Of a DNA stretch of 64,000 nucleotides, positions 32,574-44,580 are shown piece after piece. The translations under genes were made by a program, and so were the position numbers. The DNA is from Hetaerina americana. Taxonomy: Eukaryota; Arthropoda; Insecta; Odonata; Calopterygidae. Under the pieces are notes generated by a model, which had not been told where the DNA came from, did not search any database, and saw nothing but the letters and a program-made list of their open reading frames with translations. Numbering within the stretch: position 1 is the first letter of the stretch; the number at the start of each line of letters is the position of its first letter. Location: positions 19,835,072 through 19,899,071 of the forward strand of contig JAKTNV010000001.1 in assembly GCA_022747635.1 (NCBI GenBank), in the 5' to 3' direction.

Positions 32574-34544
32574 CATTAGTTTAATCGTCTCTTCAAGTAT
32601 CATTGACAGTAATGATACCCAAAAGGGTCGTGTTTTAAGTACCTCTTGAGAGCATCATTTTTACGGTTACTATCATTAATATATTCGATTTTTTATGTCC
32701 AGTACGTAGGTAAAGCCAACGTTTGGTCCGTTTCATACCCTTCGAAGCATTTCGTGTCGTACCAATCCACGCTTTTAAGTGCATTAAAACATTAGCAGCG
32801 GGCCGTGGAAGGAGGCTACATTTCTCGTTCTAAGATTCCCATGCCTTTCATCCAGTGAGGTGTTGCAGACACGATGCATAGTTCGATATTCTCTGGCATT
32901 CCCGTCAGTTCGCGTCATTTTGCTTCTTCACAGCACTCTGCCAAGGTTAAGCGGTACCTTTGGAAAAATATTTTACGTTTAATATCTACCAGGAAGAGTG
33001 TAACCGGGCGTTAAAACGATAAATATTTGTAATAAATATAAATTACGCATAGATTTCAGTTCTATAAACATATTTGAATAAGAATTGGACTTGTGAATAA
33101 CAACAATATACTTTTCCATTTGTCAATAACCCCTTAGCAACCTTAAATGTTTCACAAACCCGGAACGTTTCACAATCGTGCTCAAAGCGGTGGAGTTTTA
33201 CGGCATGACTTTGGTGAATAAATCGCTTATCCTCACTTCGCAAAGCTAAACAAACGTTAGCGTGGAAATAGGATACGTACTCTCCGCGTAAGTCACCCAG
33301 AGTCTGTTTCCGAGGGCTGTGCGGGATTCTCCGTTCTCCCGTCCCTTTCTTCTATGTGGGACGAATAGCTATCCGTCGTAAGACGCATCCTATCCCTTGA
33401 TGACCGTCAATGGGAGGCCATTATTCCCTCCCGGACGCGATGAACGGGGATTAACCGCCGTCCGCGGGCGGAATGGACCGTCCGGCACCTTATATGAAGG
33501 ACTTAAGTGCCATATCGTGCCGTCGTTACGTCGCAATATCGGGTCTGGAAGGAAATGGTCGACGGACCACCAGTACAGGGAGGCGCTTGCCGGGGGGGCT
33601 TAGAATGATGTCCGCGTTCTTTCTTAGTGTCACCACGTCTTCTCTCCACTTCCTTCTTTAACTACTGCCGTTCCTTCCTTCGGCGCAGTACCCCTTCCCC
33701 TTTGTTTTTATGTCCCCACCTCTCACTCAGTCGTTCACCCATTACGAAGAAAGGAGGAGGGCACAATCAAAGGGGACAATTTGTCCGCGATGGAGGTTGG
33801 AGGCAGTTTGTCAGCCTGGTTACTCAATTTTAGAGTTCACAATGAAGAGTGAGGTTTTATACCTACTTTTATTATACGGCCCAAGGCACGGAGAATCACA
33901 GATATACCAGTCTAAAACATCCAATGCCATTACTTAGATCTGAACTGTTCATCGTTCTTCCGGAAAGGAGTGGAATTACGATGTTATTGGTGGAAATTGC
34001 ATTATTGGAGCAAGATAATTTGTCGGTGAATATTTCTTCAGACCAAGTATAGTAAGATTTAGAGTGAACTTGTAATATTATGAATTAATATAGGCTTCAC
34101 ATGAGTTTCTCAGAGCCTAAAATAAAAGGTAATAAATAACCTATCTCTACTCATGGGTGTCATTTCTTCTAGAAACGAGCCAGTTTAAAAGTCCTAGTAA
34201 TTTGAATAAATAAGGTCTGCTGATTGTAATTAACGTCCCAGCTGTTCTTACTCGCCTTAAATTGCGCATATTGTGAATTTGTAAGTTTATGCATTGCATG
34301 TGGCATTTTAGGCTTTTTCATAGGATTTGAATTTATCGAAATTAAGATATTGGAAAAAAGAAGTCTCCTTTGGAAAACTTTTCCGTGACGTTTGACTTAG
34401 GAGACAGATCAGGAACTCGGAACATTGGGATTTTGCATGGGGAATTTCATTCAAAGTATAAACAATTCACTTAAATCTCCCAGAAATGAGATACGACTAA
34501 AAATACGGGATTGAGTGCACAGGTTCTGACCCAAAAGTAGGTGG
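32574..34544. other. Unannotated stretch
   Basis: A locally GC-rich block at 33280-33600 and a pyrimidine-rich patch at 33640-33740. Overlapping open frames 33397-33937 share no recognisable domain. No gene called. Confidence 0.4.
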
Positions 34545-34869
34545 AATTAACCAAGGAAAGGTTTTTATTGTAGAAGTCTGGAGGAGGTGCCACATCTAGG
34601 GAAAGTACCCTAGAGGGCATCTGTGGAAACACCTTTCTCATGACCAAATATTCTGTAAGAATGCGAGGCACCGTGGTTTTCTTAGTAAACCACTCTTCCA
34701 CTAAAATTCTGACACTCAGGCCTCGATCAAAATTGAATATTTCTCTCACTTTTTGCACATTTTCGTCGCACTGTGTCGTTAATGGTAGTCCAGGGAGTTC
34801 ATCATCGTCAAGCTCCTCTCTACCCTCCCGAAATATCTTCTGCCAGCAGAAAACCATTTCTTCAGACAT
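34545..34869 (-). pseudogene. Internally deleted mariner transposase relic
   Basis: The minus-strand frame begins MSEEMVFCWQKIFREGREEL and continues DENVQKVREIFNFDRGLSVR, RILTEYLVMRKV and MPSRVLS, matching in order the N-terminal DNA-binding half of mariner transposases (compare FRWHKMFVEGREEVDDE and ENVRKVRDVLNSDRRLSVR of mariner-2). It then jumps to DVAPPPDFYN, resembling the third-Asp motif 'SPDLAP.DF.LF', so the segment with the first two catalytic Asp residues is missing. The frame stays open for 132 codons to 34471 but the end is unrelated. The first helix-turn-helix is also absent. Terminal repeats were not found. It is a third mariner lineage in the window and cannot be active. Confidence 0.72.
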
Positions 34870-35244
34870 TGCTTCATCTCTCGAACTCGATTAATTGGGC
34901 GTTACACAAATTGTTATCGTTTATCGTCCCACTATAGAATAGGGAATCCTGAATTCGTGTCGTGACCCTTGAACAGAAGTCCATCCCAGCAGCGATCTGC
35001 ACAAAACAACGGTCTGCAGACATCCGATGCGGGCAGCGTTGCTTTTCCAAGACTCACCACCACATTTTCCACCACAACATTTCCCACTCCAGCCGTCCAC
35101 GTTGGCGGGAAAAATCTTTCCAATTATTTTTGTGGCAGATTCTGTACTTAGATTTTATCGAAGGATTAGGAAAACAAATTGGGCACTTGTTAGCCTCGCA
35201 ACCATTGCATTTGACGACTAATTCATATGTGGCGTGTCTGGTAA
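34870..35244. other. Unannotated stretch
   Basis: Short overlapping frames only; nothing recognised. Confidence 0.45.
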
Positions 35245-35246
35245 TA

Positions 35247-35803
35247 CAGGGTTCGTCCGGAAAATAAGTGTACTGAGCTCAGGAAAAAACATTTATTGCA
35301 CTTTTACATATCTTAAGCTAATATTCCTCAAAATAGGACCCTTGTGAGTCGATACACTTGTTCCAGCGGCGTTCCCATTCCTGGAACGCTCCCGCGAAGG
35401 CATCATCGGGAACCTCTCGAAGACTCGTCGTCGACCTCTTCTCTGCCCTCTACGAACATCTTGTGCCACCGAAAGATCATGTTTTTGGACATGGCTGACT
35501 CCCCGTAAGTCTGGTTAATCATACCAACAGTTTCGGTAGACGATTTCCCAAGCTTTACCGCAAATTTGATGGAATAACGCTGCTCCAAAAACTTCGGCAT
35601 CACGTTCCGTGACGTGGGTCGAGCGTGGAGGTTCGCGTTAACAGAGCTCCTCACTGCACCACAGCTCAGAGCCGACTGCCTTTTTCAGCGTCGCTTGCCA
35701 ACATACCCCCCTCCAATCGCAGCCCGTCAGAGCGGTGCTGGGCGCGCCTGGAGCGGCGCGCCCAGCCCAGGAGTCAGTACACTTATTTTCCGGACGAACC
35801 CTG
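35247..35803 (-). mobile_element. Mariner-2 internally deleted copy (MITE-like, 557 bp)
   Basis: Perfect 30-bp terminal inverted repeats (35247-35276 and 35774-35803, starting CAGGGTTCGTCCGGAAAATA) identical to those of the full copy at 45026, flanked by TA (35245-35246 and 35804-35805). On the minus strand it keeps the start (MPKFLEQRYSIKFAVKLG, Met at 35600) through FVEGREEVDDE, then jumps to the last part of the gene. The segment equal to 45398-46164 of the full copy (about 767 bp) is missing, and the join is out of frame. ACGACG sits at both break edges. It keeps CAG where the full copy has TAG. It could move only if another copy supplies transposase. Confidence 0.93.
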
Positions 35804-35805
35804 TA

Positions 35806-36319
35806 GTCTCGGGCATAAACGCACCCCTCTCATGTTTCCTCTTCCATATTCATTGCGAACCCTGGCGATCTAAGTAGTTGCCGTCCCTCCAGACTTATTG
35901 CAACAGAAAAAGGAACATACTAAAGGGTGCTTTAAGTTGTTCCTTGTTAGTGACAGTCGCCCTATATGTTTCTATGTGATAACGATCCATTCCCCTTCGT
36001 GCTTACGGGTAGTCATCGTTCTTCTTCTGGTGTTGTCATAAATGCCAGCCATGAAATATCTTGCAGCTGCTGCGTCGTTTACTTAATTGCCACGCCACTT
36101 GCGAGATCATTGTGGCGTCTAAATCAATGTTTTTTCACACGCCGTGTGAAAGATAGGCAAAATTTAGTAGGGTGCTAGGAGAAACAAAAATGCGAATGCA
36201 CTTGTCATTTAAAATTCAAATGCTATAATTGTCAAATAAATTACATCTTTGATGATACTTATTACCTCCCGTTGTTTTAAGTCGACACTTTCCGTACTAG
36301 TTTAGTACCTGAGATAAAA
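35806..36319. other. Unannotated stretch
   Basis: Open frame 35966-36178 without family match. No core promoter clearly precedes the small frame at 36320. Confidence 0.4.
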
Positions 36320-36394
36320 ATGCTTCTGGTGTTGATTTTACTACTTGCGCAGGTGAATTCTGCTCACGTTTTGTCCCGATTCATCATGAATTAA
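36320..36394 (+). CDS. Tiny signal-peptide-like open frame
   Basis: AAAAATG precedes a 24-codon frame, MLLVLILLLAQVNSAHVLSR then FIMN and a stop. The first 15 residues look like a secretory signal peptide (hydrophobic LLVLILLLA core, NSA before a likely cleavage site). Two readings are possible: a very short secreted peptide, or a first coding exon ending at GCGCAG|GTGAAT (36352/36353), a fair splice donor, with the rest elsewhere. The start context AAAATG is good for an arthropod. There is no supporting second exon or polyadenylation evidence, and leucine-rich frames of this size occur by chance. Confidence 0.28.
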   Translation: MLLVLILLLAQVNSAHVLSRFIMN

Positions 36395-38587
36395 TATTTG
36401 TCCTTCCACATTCATCAATGACGGAAAACGAATCACAATCACAAACGGTAAATTGTTGATTAATATTCTTCAACACCTATTTTAAATAATGTACCATAAA
36501 CCAGAAGGTGCTTTGCAAAAAATTATTGATAACACTCGAGTTTCGATAAAAAATTCTGCTCTTTCATTTCTAAATGAAAAGACATCATAAACAATATGTT
36601 GTAACTAATAATGCTTACCCTTGAATGCAGTAAGAATTTATTATATGATTATTTCTCTCTTGAAGGCGTTTAAGGAAGCAGCGGGTTTTAGCTGTAATAA
36701 AAAAACATTTCAGTTTTATTGGTATAATAATATATATACTTTTCAGTTATATTGGTAATATAAAATTCGATTTTAAAGAGTAAGGGTAAACTGGGTATGC
36801 AAGAGCTGTGCGAGGAAACAGTGAATCTTAGAACAGGAAACATTCACTAATCGACGCGAGTGAAGAGGGATTTGAAAACTTTTGGTCTAATAATTTGCAC
36901 TCAGGTGCATTATTTTCCATTCAGCTCAAAACTAATGTCATGTACGAGAAAGGAAGGCTGTAGAGAGCAAATGAAAGCGTCTCCTGAATCTAAACTCATA
37001 TAAAATTTCCAAAATTTTATTTTTTTGAAGCGAGGACAATTCCTAGTTGATCAGGAGGGTCTGTTTTTGCACCTCTTCTTGAACGTGTAGGTCATTTTGG
37101 GTATTTTTTTTAAAACAAGGCTTGAAAAGGTTTTAAAATTATATTGGCTAGGAAGAATATTTTTTATATTTGTTTCTAAAGATTTTTGACACCCTGAGAT
37201 ATTCTAATTTAGACTCAATTACTCTATTCTGTATGCTTGTATCAATTCTTTTTTCTGAATAATTTTCCTGTTCTTTTCTCAGGTGCAAAATATTATTTAC
37301 AAAACTGTTTAACCTTACCCTTGGGGATAAAAAATCTAATGAATTATGTCCCGAATGAAATATTTTTCCTACTATGTGAAACTGGGTCTTTCATGTTACG
37401 AGAGAAAGAGTCATTTTCGCGATATGGGTAATTATTTATATCTATTTGGTTTGCTTGGAAGAAATACCATAGTCCTTATTGTGAGAGCATACATGCTTGC
37501 TAATGAAACCTTATGTTTATAAATTGAGGTTCACGCGTCATTTGAAACGTCGTATTTAAAATGTGCAGTGAATATGTATGAAAACTACAAAAACAGTGCT
37601 AATTTTACCATACCTGTTAAACATGTTAAATGCAATAATTTAGTCGTTAACTAAATATTATATCATTAACAAAAGTGAAGCAGTACTACCGTCACAATCA
37701 GAAACTGAATCCCTATTTGCCTATATGAAATGGGAAATAACAGCATAGAAACGATGATGAGGTATTACCGTATTACCGATTCCTCGTCAACAGCCAGTAA
37801 CCAGGGAATTAGTTTGCTACAGGTCTCCTCTATCCCCTTAAAATCTTCATGAATCCATACAGATGTGTGTCTCTCATAGCTTTAAGCAAAGGCTACGGTT
37901 AAGGCTCCACGGTCTTTCTTTGTAGTGCTTCCCTTCCGTTCATATTTCACCCCTTTGTTTGGTATTCTTTTCCTCCTGCGTGGGACTCGTAATGTTTCGG
38001 ATAATTTTCACAACCGAAGGAAATATCTTCTAATAAGCACAACCCAATCTTTTTCCTTCCTCCATTACATTCTAGAAAACATTGTATATCTGAAGTAATG
38101 ATTCCTCATTGAAATCACCCTTTTTATTATATTAATCTTTAATTTTGATATTAATCATCAAAGTATTTAAATTTTATAGAAAAAGTAATTTATTCTTAGT
38201 GTCCCACTTATTTGCACGTTGAAGTGAAAATATTTACGTTTTCATTTAGATTCTATATTTTCTGTATTTATCTTCAAACAATAGTTCATTCCGTATTATT
38301 TTCCGAGTTTTCAATAAACTTCTATTTTCAATTTGACTTCTGAGAACTTAGCTTCATTAGAATTTGTTCCCATTTGCGATAGCATTCCTACATGAGGTGG
38401 GTTGAAAGATAGCAAAAATGAACTATTTGCAATATAAAAAGTTCCTATGGAAAAATCTGACAGTTTATTACATGAGATAGGTAAGGATATGACACTGGTT
38501 TCGCCGTTTCTCAGTCCAATGCCTCCATTGTATCCTTGCCTGGTATATATAATAGAAACATTCCACAATTCCGCAATTAGTATTTCT
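36395..38587. other. Unannotated AT-rich stretch
   Basis: No recognised gene or repeat. Confidence 0.45.
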
Positions 38588-38675
38588 TGACGATCATAGT
38601 TTCGCTACTGTGTCGTATCAGCAGCTGACACCTGATGATGTCACACAGTGGCAAAGTCATGGTCGTCATAAACGA
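38588..38675. repeat. Inverted repeat with hammerhead-like core
   Basis: Left arm GACGATCATAGTTTCGCTAC... (38589-38621) pairs imperfectly with the right arm ending ...AAGTCATGGTCGTC (38632-38668). The plus strand has CTGATGA (38632-38638), then a 5-bp stem GTCAC/GTGGC, then CAAAG where a hammerhead would have GAAAC; the opposite strand has GAAAC with a shortened core. This matches the arrangement next to the Penelope-like remnant at 59681. See findings. Confidence 0.6.
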
Positions 38676-40774
38676 GCGATTGGACGTGATAAAAAGAAAT
38701 ACCGTAGAATTTGAGTTAGGCATTTAAGGAAACCTATTAAGAATGAATGATTTGGCTTGAACTGTTTGTTAATAGCTTAAAACTCTCACTTTGGTCTTAA
38801 ATGACTGAAGCATTTGGTATATTTAAATATTTTTTTGAGCTATAGAGCACGGTGTTTTTACATTGTGAGTGCAAAACTTGCTTGACTGCCTACCTTGTCT
38901 AATTTTACCAAAGGATATTCATTACAAGGTATATTTAAGGCCCGAAGTGTATAGATTATTTCTCGAGACGAAAAGTAGATCAAATTTATAGTTCAGCTTA
39001 AAATACTGGGGGCATTTTATATGAATTAAAAAAATAATTAGTGGCTACGCATGGTGCACAGTGTTTGTACAGCTGCTATTAGAATGAGAAATGTTTTCAT
39101 CACTTGAAATGCCGTCATTTATTGTAGCCATAGTAGCGTGGAGTCATCAGTTTCCGCGTTTACGTAGTTTTAGATGCCTATCAAAATTCATTGCAAATTC
39201 AATGAGATATTCGGTGGTGATGGTCTTCTGAATGTTTATTATGCGTGGCAGTGAAAGTGATTGTCTTATGGCAACGAACCCAATAAGCCTCGGCCACGGA
39301 CCAGCTGTTTTCCTAACAGGAAAAAGAGACTCCTTTACAAGCGTTCAATGTGGTCACGTAATCACAGCGTCGTTGTGAAAAATGTCTTTGTCTAAAATCT
39401 GATTATCTTGAGAAGTAAGAGTAGTTAAAACTTTTTGGTCCGTATAATTTGTCAGAAAATATTAGGAGACTATAGAACTTGGAGGAACCTTGTATCTTCA
39501 TCGAAGTAATGTGGCATTTGAACCTTTGTCGTAGTCTCGTGTAATTATAAGGATAATTTTATTTCTCCCCACTGATTATATGCGTAAAAAATAATTTCGT
39601 ACAACTCAAAGTTGATTAGATCTAAATTATATTAAGGTACATTCTGTTGTCAGTAGTTTTTTGACCTTGGAATTTCACCTTTGACAACTTAGAACTTGAA
39701 GGAACTATGTAGCTTTGCTATGTCTTTAACAAGAATTTTTCTTCACATTTTTTAGGTATTGTTGCCTGTAAAACCTCTAAGTAGCACAGTTCATAAAAAT
39801 CAGTGGTAAAGAATGGTTTGATTTTACCTTAAAATCACATGGTAGTAGTAGATGGTGAAGTAGGTGAGAAATTAGCTATCATTAGCAACAAGGATGATTT
39901 CGCTAAATGCTAATTTGACCTCGTTTTAGTGGCATAATTTTATGTTTATTGAAAGTATATGTCAAGACGTATATAACTCTTAATATTATTTATTTTATTC
40001 CGAGTTTTACGGAGCGCGGTACTATGGAATGAATATTCCAATCATATTGATTTCCGATGTACTTACGCAACGAACTTTTCCGCCGAAAATATTTTAACTG
40101 CGGAAAATGATCGATTCCCCGGTCAAATTGCAAATTTTCTAATGTGCGAACTTTTAAATTAGTTCGATATATCAGAAATCTAGGAGATAAGTTGCGGAAT
40201 GGGGAAAGAATTGAGCGTTGATGACGCACCCTATCCTAAATTACATTATTATGTATCCAGGTTGATGATTAGAAATTTATTAGGACCGTAAGTAAAAATT
40301 GGCGTGGCAAGTTTCGGTTAATATATCTTCGAATTAGCGATCTTTTATCAAGGATTTCATCCGTCCATAATTTTAATGAAAATATGACATTTTGTCCAAT
40401 TTTCAGTTGGCCTTTTCAGCTCAAGTGTAAGAAATGATGCCCGGAAGAAATCTCGGATGGTAATAAGTTCATCTACACCAATTACGCGGAGCCCTTTTGA
40501 AAAATTTAAATGCATTTCAAAAAGATTAATCTAGAATGATTTTAAAGGATATGCTATGTTCTGTTAGTTATGGCTTACGAGTGCAGTAATTTACAGTAAA
40601 GTTTACGCCAAATATCTACCCTGAACCGGAAAAATACTTCTAATGACCATAATTCGAGGCCTTGACTTGATGCAAAAACTTCAACAACTATCTGCTTTTT
40701 TAGAATGATTACCGTAATTTCCCCATTTCTTATTAAATCAATATTATTTGCAGCCACAACTTTATCCAATTATT
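38676..40774. other. Unannotated AT-rich stretch
   Basis: Nothing recognised. Confidence 0.45.
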
Positions 40775-41165
40775 ACTGGTAATTTTTTGGTTAACGTAGG
40801 TTTTGAATGGACACGGGCTACACAACGGTACAATGATAGTTCCGTGGACTCTTCTAGAGAACACGACCTGAGACCAATAGATGAAGTAAGTCCCTCTTCA
40901 ACTCCGTAAACATCCCTCCTCCCTTTCTCCTTACATCCCTTATCCTATTGCTACCTCCTTCCTCGCTTACCTAGCTTTCTCTTATCTATATCCCATTCCC
41001 AATCAAAACACTCTGAATCCATCTTTCCAGCCTCCTTTTGATCCGTCTCAACCATCCCCTCTCCTCTCCTGGCATGTATAGATTTCATAGTTTATTTGCC
41101 CTTCTGTCCATGTCACATTTTTCATACTTCTCCTCACCCATGCGTTTTTTCCGTGTAAACATGAT
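40775..41165 (-). pseudogene. LINE relic with 3' tail
   Basis: Minus-strand reading gives MRRSMKNVTWTEGQ near 41135-41095 ('RRMEKVKWTE...'), then an RF-shifted purine-rich segment, then the family tail (complement of 40783-40825: CCATTCAAAACCTACGTTAA). Several stops and frame shifts; dead. Confidence 0.58.
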
Positions 41166-41883
41166 AATTGGTTAATGGAAAAGCATAATTCTAATTAAAA
41201 AAAAATAAATGTACATTTTTACAGCTTTCATCAGTGTACTTAGGATTTTGGGTTTTATTCTAGATAGTATGATTATGCAAATATGCCAATGGGCAAATTT
41301 CTTGCAAATAATTTTATTCATTTGTGATCATGTAAAAGAAAACTCATGTCCTGATAATTGACACGGATAACATCGTGATTGGTTTTACTACTGCCCTCTA
41401 TTGCAAATATCATGTCACTTATTTTATATATCTCTTGACTGTGACCGTATTTAGATATTCTCAAATTTAAAGCCCACTTTTATTATCAAAGTTATTCCGC
41501 AACATAAGTACGTTGACTTGTTTCCTTATTCTTTTCTTTCCTTAAGCTTTCTTTAGTTTTCTCAATCACCTTGCCATCTAAAAACGTCTCCGTTGAATAC
41601 TCTTCCTGTTTTTTGAATACTAATATCGCCCATATTATCACATTTATATCGCACATTTTGCATACCCTAATAATATCGTCGTACCTACCTCTCGTATGTG
41701 AAAAGATGTATTACATGTTTCTGATAAGATGAATTTTAAATTTTAAAATTTATAAGATTATATTATGTATAAATATATATTTAGATCATATAGACGGCTA
41801 ATTTATATTAAAAATATTGTTAAATATTTGCTCATGACCTGTAGCTGATTATGAGGCATATTTCCCCAATAAAGACCCCACAG
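41166..41883. other. Unannotated AT-rich stretch
   Basis: The pyrimidine-rich patch at 41520-41620 could be another worn LINE on the minus strand, but no motif is readable. Confidence 0.35.
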
Positions 41884-42227
41884 GACACAATCATATGATC
41901 TCATCAGGTCGGAACCTTATCTGGATTCTCATTTTTGAACACAGAGTAAAGGGTGCCAGCATTGATAGGTCATCTGCAACAGTTATCGGAGAAGTTATTC
42001 CAACGTTAGTGGCCGACATTCCAAATCGAACGGTGACACAGATGCGGCCTCCTAATGAGATAGTGTCAGACAAGCGGTTTTGCATCAACTCTATGAGGAA
42101 CACACGCTATCCACAGCAATATCGTTTTGTAAAGTTTTCGGTCTTTGTTAATGATGAATATAATAAGCAACCGAAGTCCAAAGGCCCGTGTTTCGGCCAG
42201 AGGGTTGCCTTCTCAATCGGACTGAAG
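41884..42227 (+). CDS. Candidate internal exon, unknown protein
   Basis: A 344-bp block is open without stops for 114 codons and bounded by an acceptor (GACCCCACAG|GACACAA) and a donor (CTGAAG|GTATTT). The polypyrimidine tract is modest. The frame includes MISSGRNLIWILIFEHRVKG, IGEVIPTLVADIPNRTVTQM and YRFVKFSVFVNDEYNKQPKS, which looks protein-like (balanced composition, no low complexity). It enters in phase 2 and leaves in phase 0. I recognise no family. No neighbouring exon could be joined to it. A decayed transposon fragment is the main alternative. Confidence 0.3.
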
Positions 42228-44580
42228 GTATTTCTACTTCCTCGATAAGAGTGAAAATTGATAGACATTCAAATTCTTATATCTTTAGAGAATTTTAGGA
42301 TATGGGGAATGATGTCAGTTAAACATCACGGTTGATCATTACCTTCCAAATGACCATGGTCATTTCAACACATTCACTAATTCGTAAAAAAAAAAAATCT
42401 GCCGGCGCCTAACATTTAGGCAAACATGTAGTCCAATAATGCCATGCGTTTTGCGGCTCAGTAGGATACAACGTTGCGTCTTAAATGAAAGTACAAGTGA
42501 CGGTAAGTTTCCGACTCCGAGCTTCCGATCATGGAATTTTCCCGAATCCACACTAATATGGGTTCTAACTTTTCAATACCCATATATGTATTCAGCGCTG
42601 CTTTCGCTTATATTTCTTCCAAAAGACGGTGTCGGATCTTCATTGAATGGATTTTTACTCAAAAAAGTTCATTCATTGTAATAATGTCACCCATAGCAAT
42701 ATTGTCAGCAATTTATGCTTCAGCATTAAGACCAAGAGCAATAGTTTTTATTAATATCCAATATTTCTTAGCGGATAATAATTTCCTCGATAGAAAAGTT
42801 ATGTTTTTTGCAAAATTTTAGTTTTTTATCACGGAGATTTTGATTTGCTTCTTATTAAAAAGGTAAGAAGTCTTTCGTTACAACTAGTGAAATATAGTTG
42901 AAGGCAAGTAATTTTCTGGGAAAGTTTTTTTGCATAAATATTTCTTTCCATTCCACAACCTCTGAAGCAGGAGGGGGGAACTTTAAAAAATGCATGCATA
43001 GAAAGGCAAATTCAATAGTTCATCTAACTGGGCAATCCGTGTCATAGATTCGTCGGATAGGAGTTGAAAAATTCTGAAAGATTGAGTGGATGCCTATGGT
43101 TATTTGTTTCAATCCTGATTTCTGCTCGATGTATAATTTTAAGGTAAAAATGATAGGTGATAATAGATTCTTGGTTACTAAAAGAATAGTCGCACATGAT
43201 TTGAGCTGTTCTCACTTCATTAAACTCCTAAATATCCATCCATATTCAGAGTCTTCTAGGCTGTTAGTTAGTTTTCCTAATGATTGATAAATAAAGCCCG
43301 TGTTATTATACGGGAGACTAATACGTTAAATTTGGTTTTGGAAATAGCAATGCCGGGTTTACTATGCCTAAAATTTCTGTTGCATAAAATAGCCACGAGA
43401 CGTAGGTTTTGAGAATTTAAAAAATTAGTTTTGTAATTTCTAATATCACAAATGTTGCTTGTCTATGAATGTGACGTAGCTTTTTTAGGTATCATATGCG
43501 ATTCTTTACTGTCTTTGTAGGCTTGTTACAATTACGATTGACCGTCGCATCAACCACTTTGTTTTGATGAACTGGGAATTCTTTCGAAAATACGAAATTG
43601 ACGTTGAGAGTGATGTAAATATGTTTCATTTCCCAAAATTGGATAGTAAATACAGTTTTTATGACGTGAAGTTAGCATTATTCGTTGCGTATAGCAAAGG
43701 AAAAAGTCACATCACCGGATTAATTGGGAAACCTCAAATATTCCCAAGCAGCGTGCGGCGGAAGATTGACGTTTTGAGGTCACAGCGAGGTTTACACTCT
43801 TTGCATTTCTGGAGTATTCAAGACTGCCAGATATCTACCAGCTCAGTAGTACATTTGGGGATAAATTTGGAATTTTTTTGAGCGAATACCTATCAATGCA
43901 TATTCATTTCTTGGCCCGAGGGGCAATATTAGCGAGTGGAATTTATTTCGACCACGCAGGAAATCCGAATCAACGCTTCGGAGGGCTTCCTTGTATTATT
44001 CGTGTATCACAGACTCTTTAGCGATCCTCGGATATGACGGTACGTTAATTAGCCGAGCTGCACTTACGGCTTTGATGACATTCCATGTTATTAAGCGACC
44101 TCATAGGCCGCGGTCGCGGTGCTCGTGAAACTCATACATTGAGCCACGCCGTCCGACGCAAGGGAGTTAAAAGGGGTGGAACCGCGGCGAAAGCTAGTTA
44201 ATCCTGCAAATTGGCTCTGGAAGAATTCCGGTAGTGGGATTCGCACACCGTCAATTCCGGTCCACTAATCCTATCGCGCGAAATCCTCCCACCCTTCTGT
44301 ACCCTGCACAGTTCCTGCCTCCACCCTCACTTCCTCTCCTGTGCGCACCAAAGTCGTTCCGACCTCGAATATCTTTCCCTCGCTTCACCCTCTTTTCGTG
44401 GAGTTAGCGAGGGTTAGGGAGGTGGCAGTGGATACAAATTGGGGTCGCACGGGGCACACCACCCCCACCCTTCCCCTTGAAGAAGGGGGAAGGAAAATTT
44501 TCAATGCCTAAGTCAAAGAGAACACTTTTTCTTAATATCACAGGAAAAGTTTATTTCGGAAAATAAAATACGTAGTTATT
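42228..44580. other. Unannotated stretch
   Basis: The open frame 43564-43881 (105 codons, preceded by a fair acceptor TGTCTTTGTAG at about 43519) is unrecognised. At 44205-44290 the minus strand has a B-box-like GTGCGAATCCC and may be a worn tRNA-type SINE. GC-rich pyrimidine/purine sequence occupies 44280-44510. Confidence 0.35.

Noticed and set aside
35614..35877. Two overlapping plus-strand frames
   Set aside because: They run through the deleted mariner-2 copy on its antisense strand and leader; not genes.
43564..43881. Single-exon gene of 105 codons
   Set aside because: Unrecognised and with no good start (opens with TTG); an upstream acceptor exists but no donor; left unannotated.
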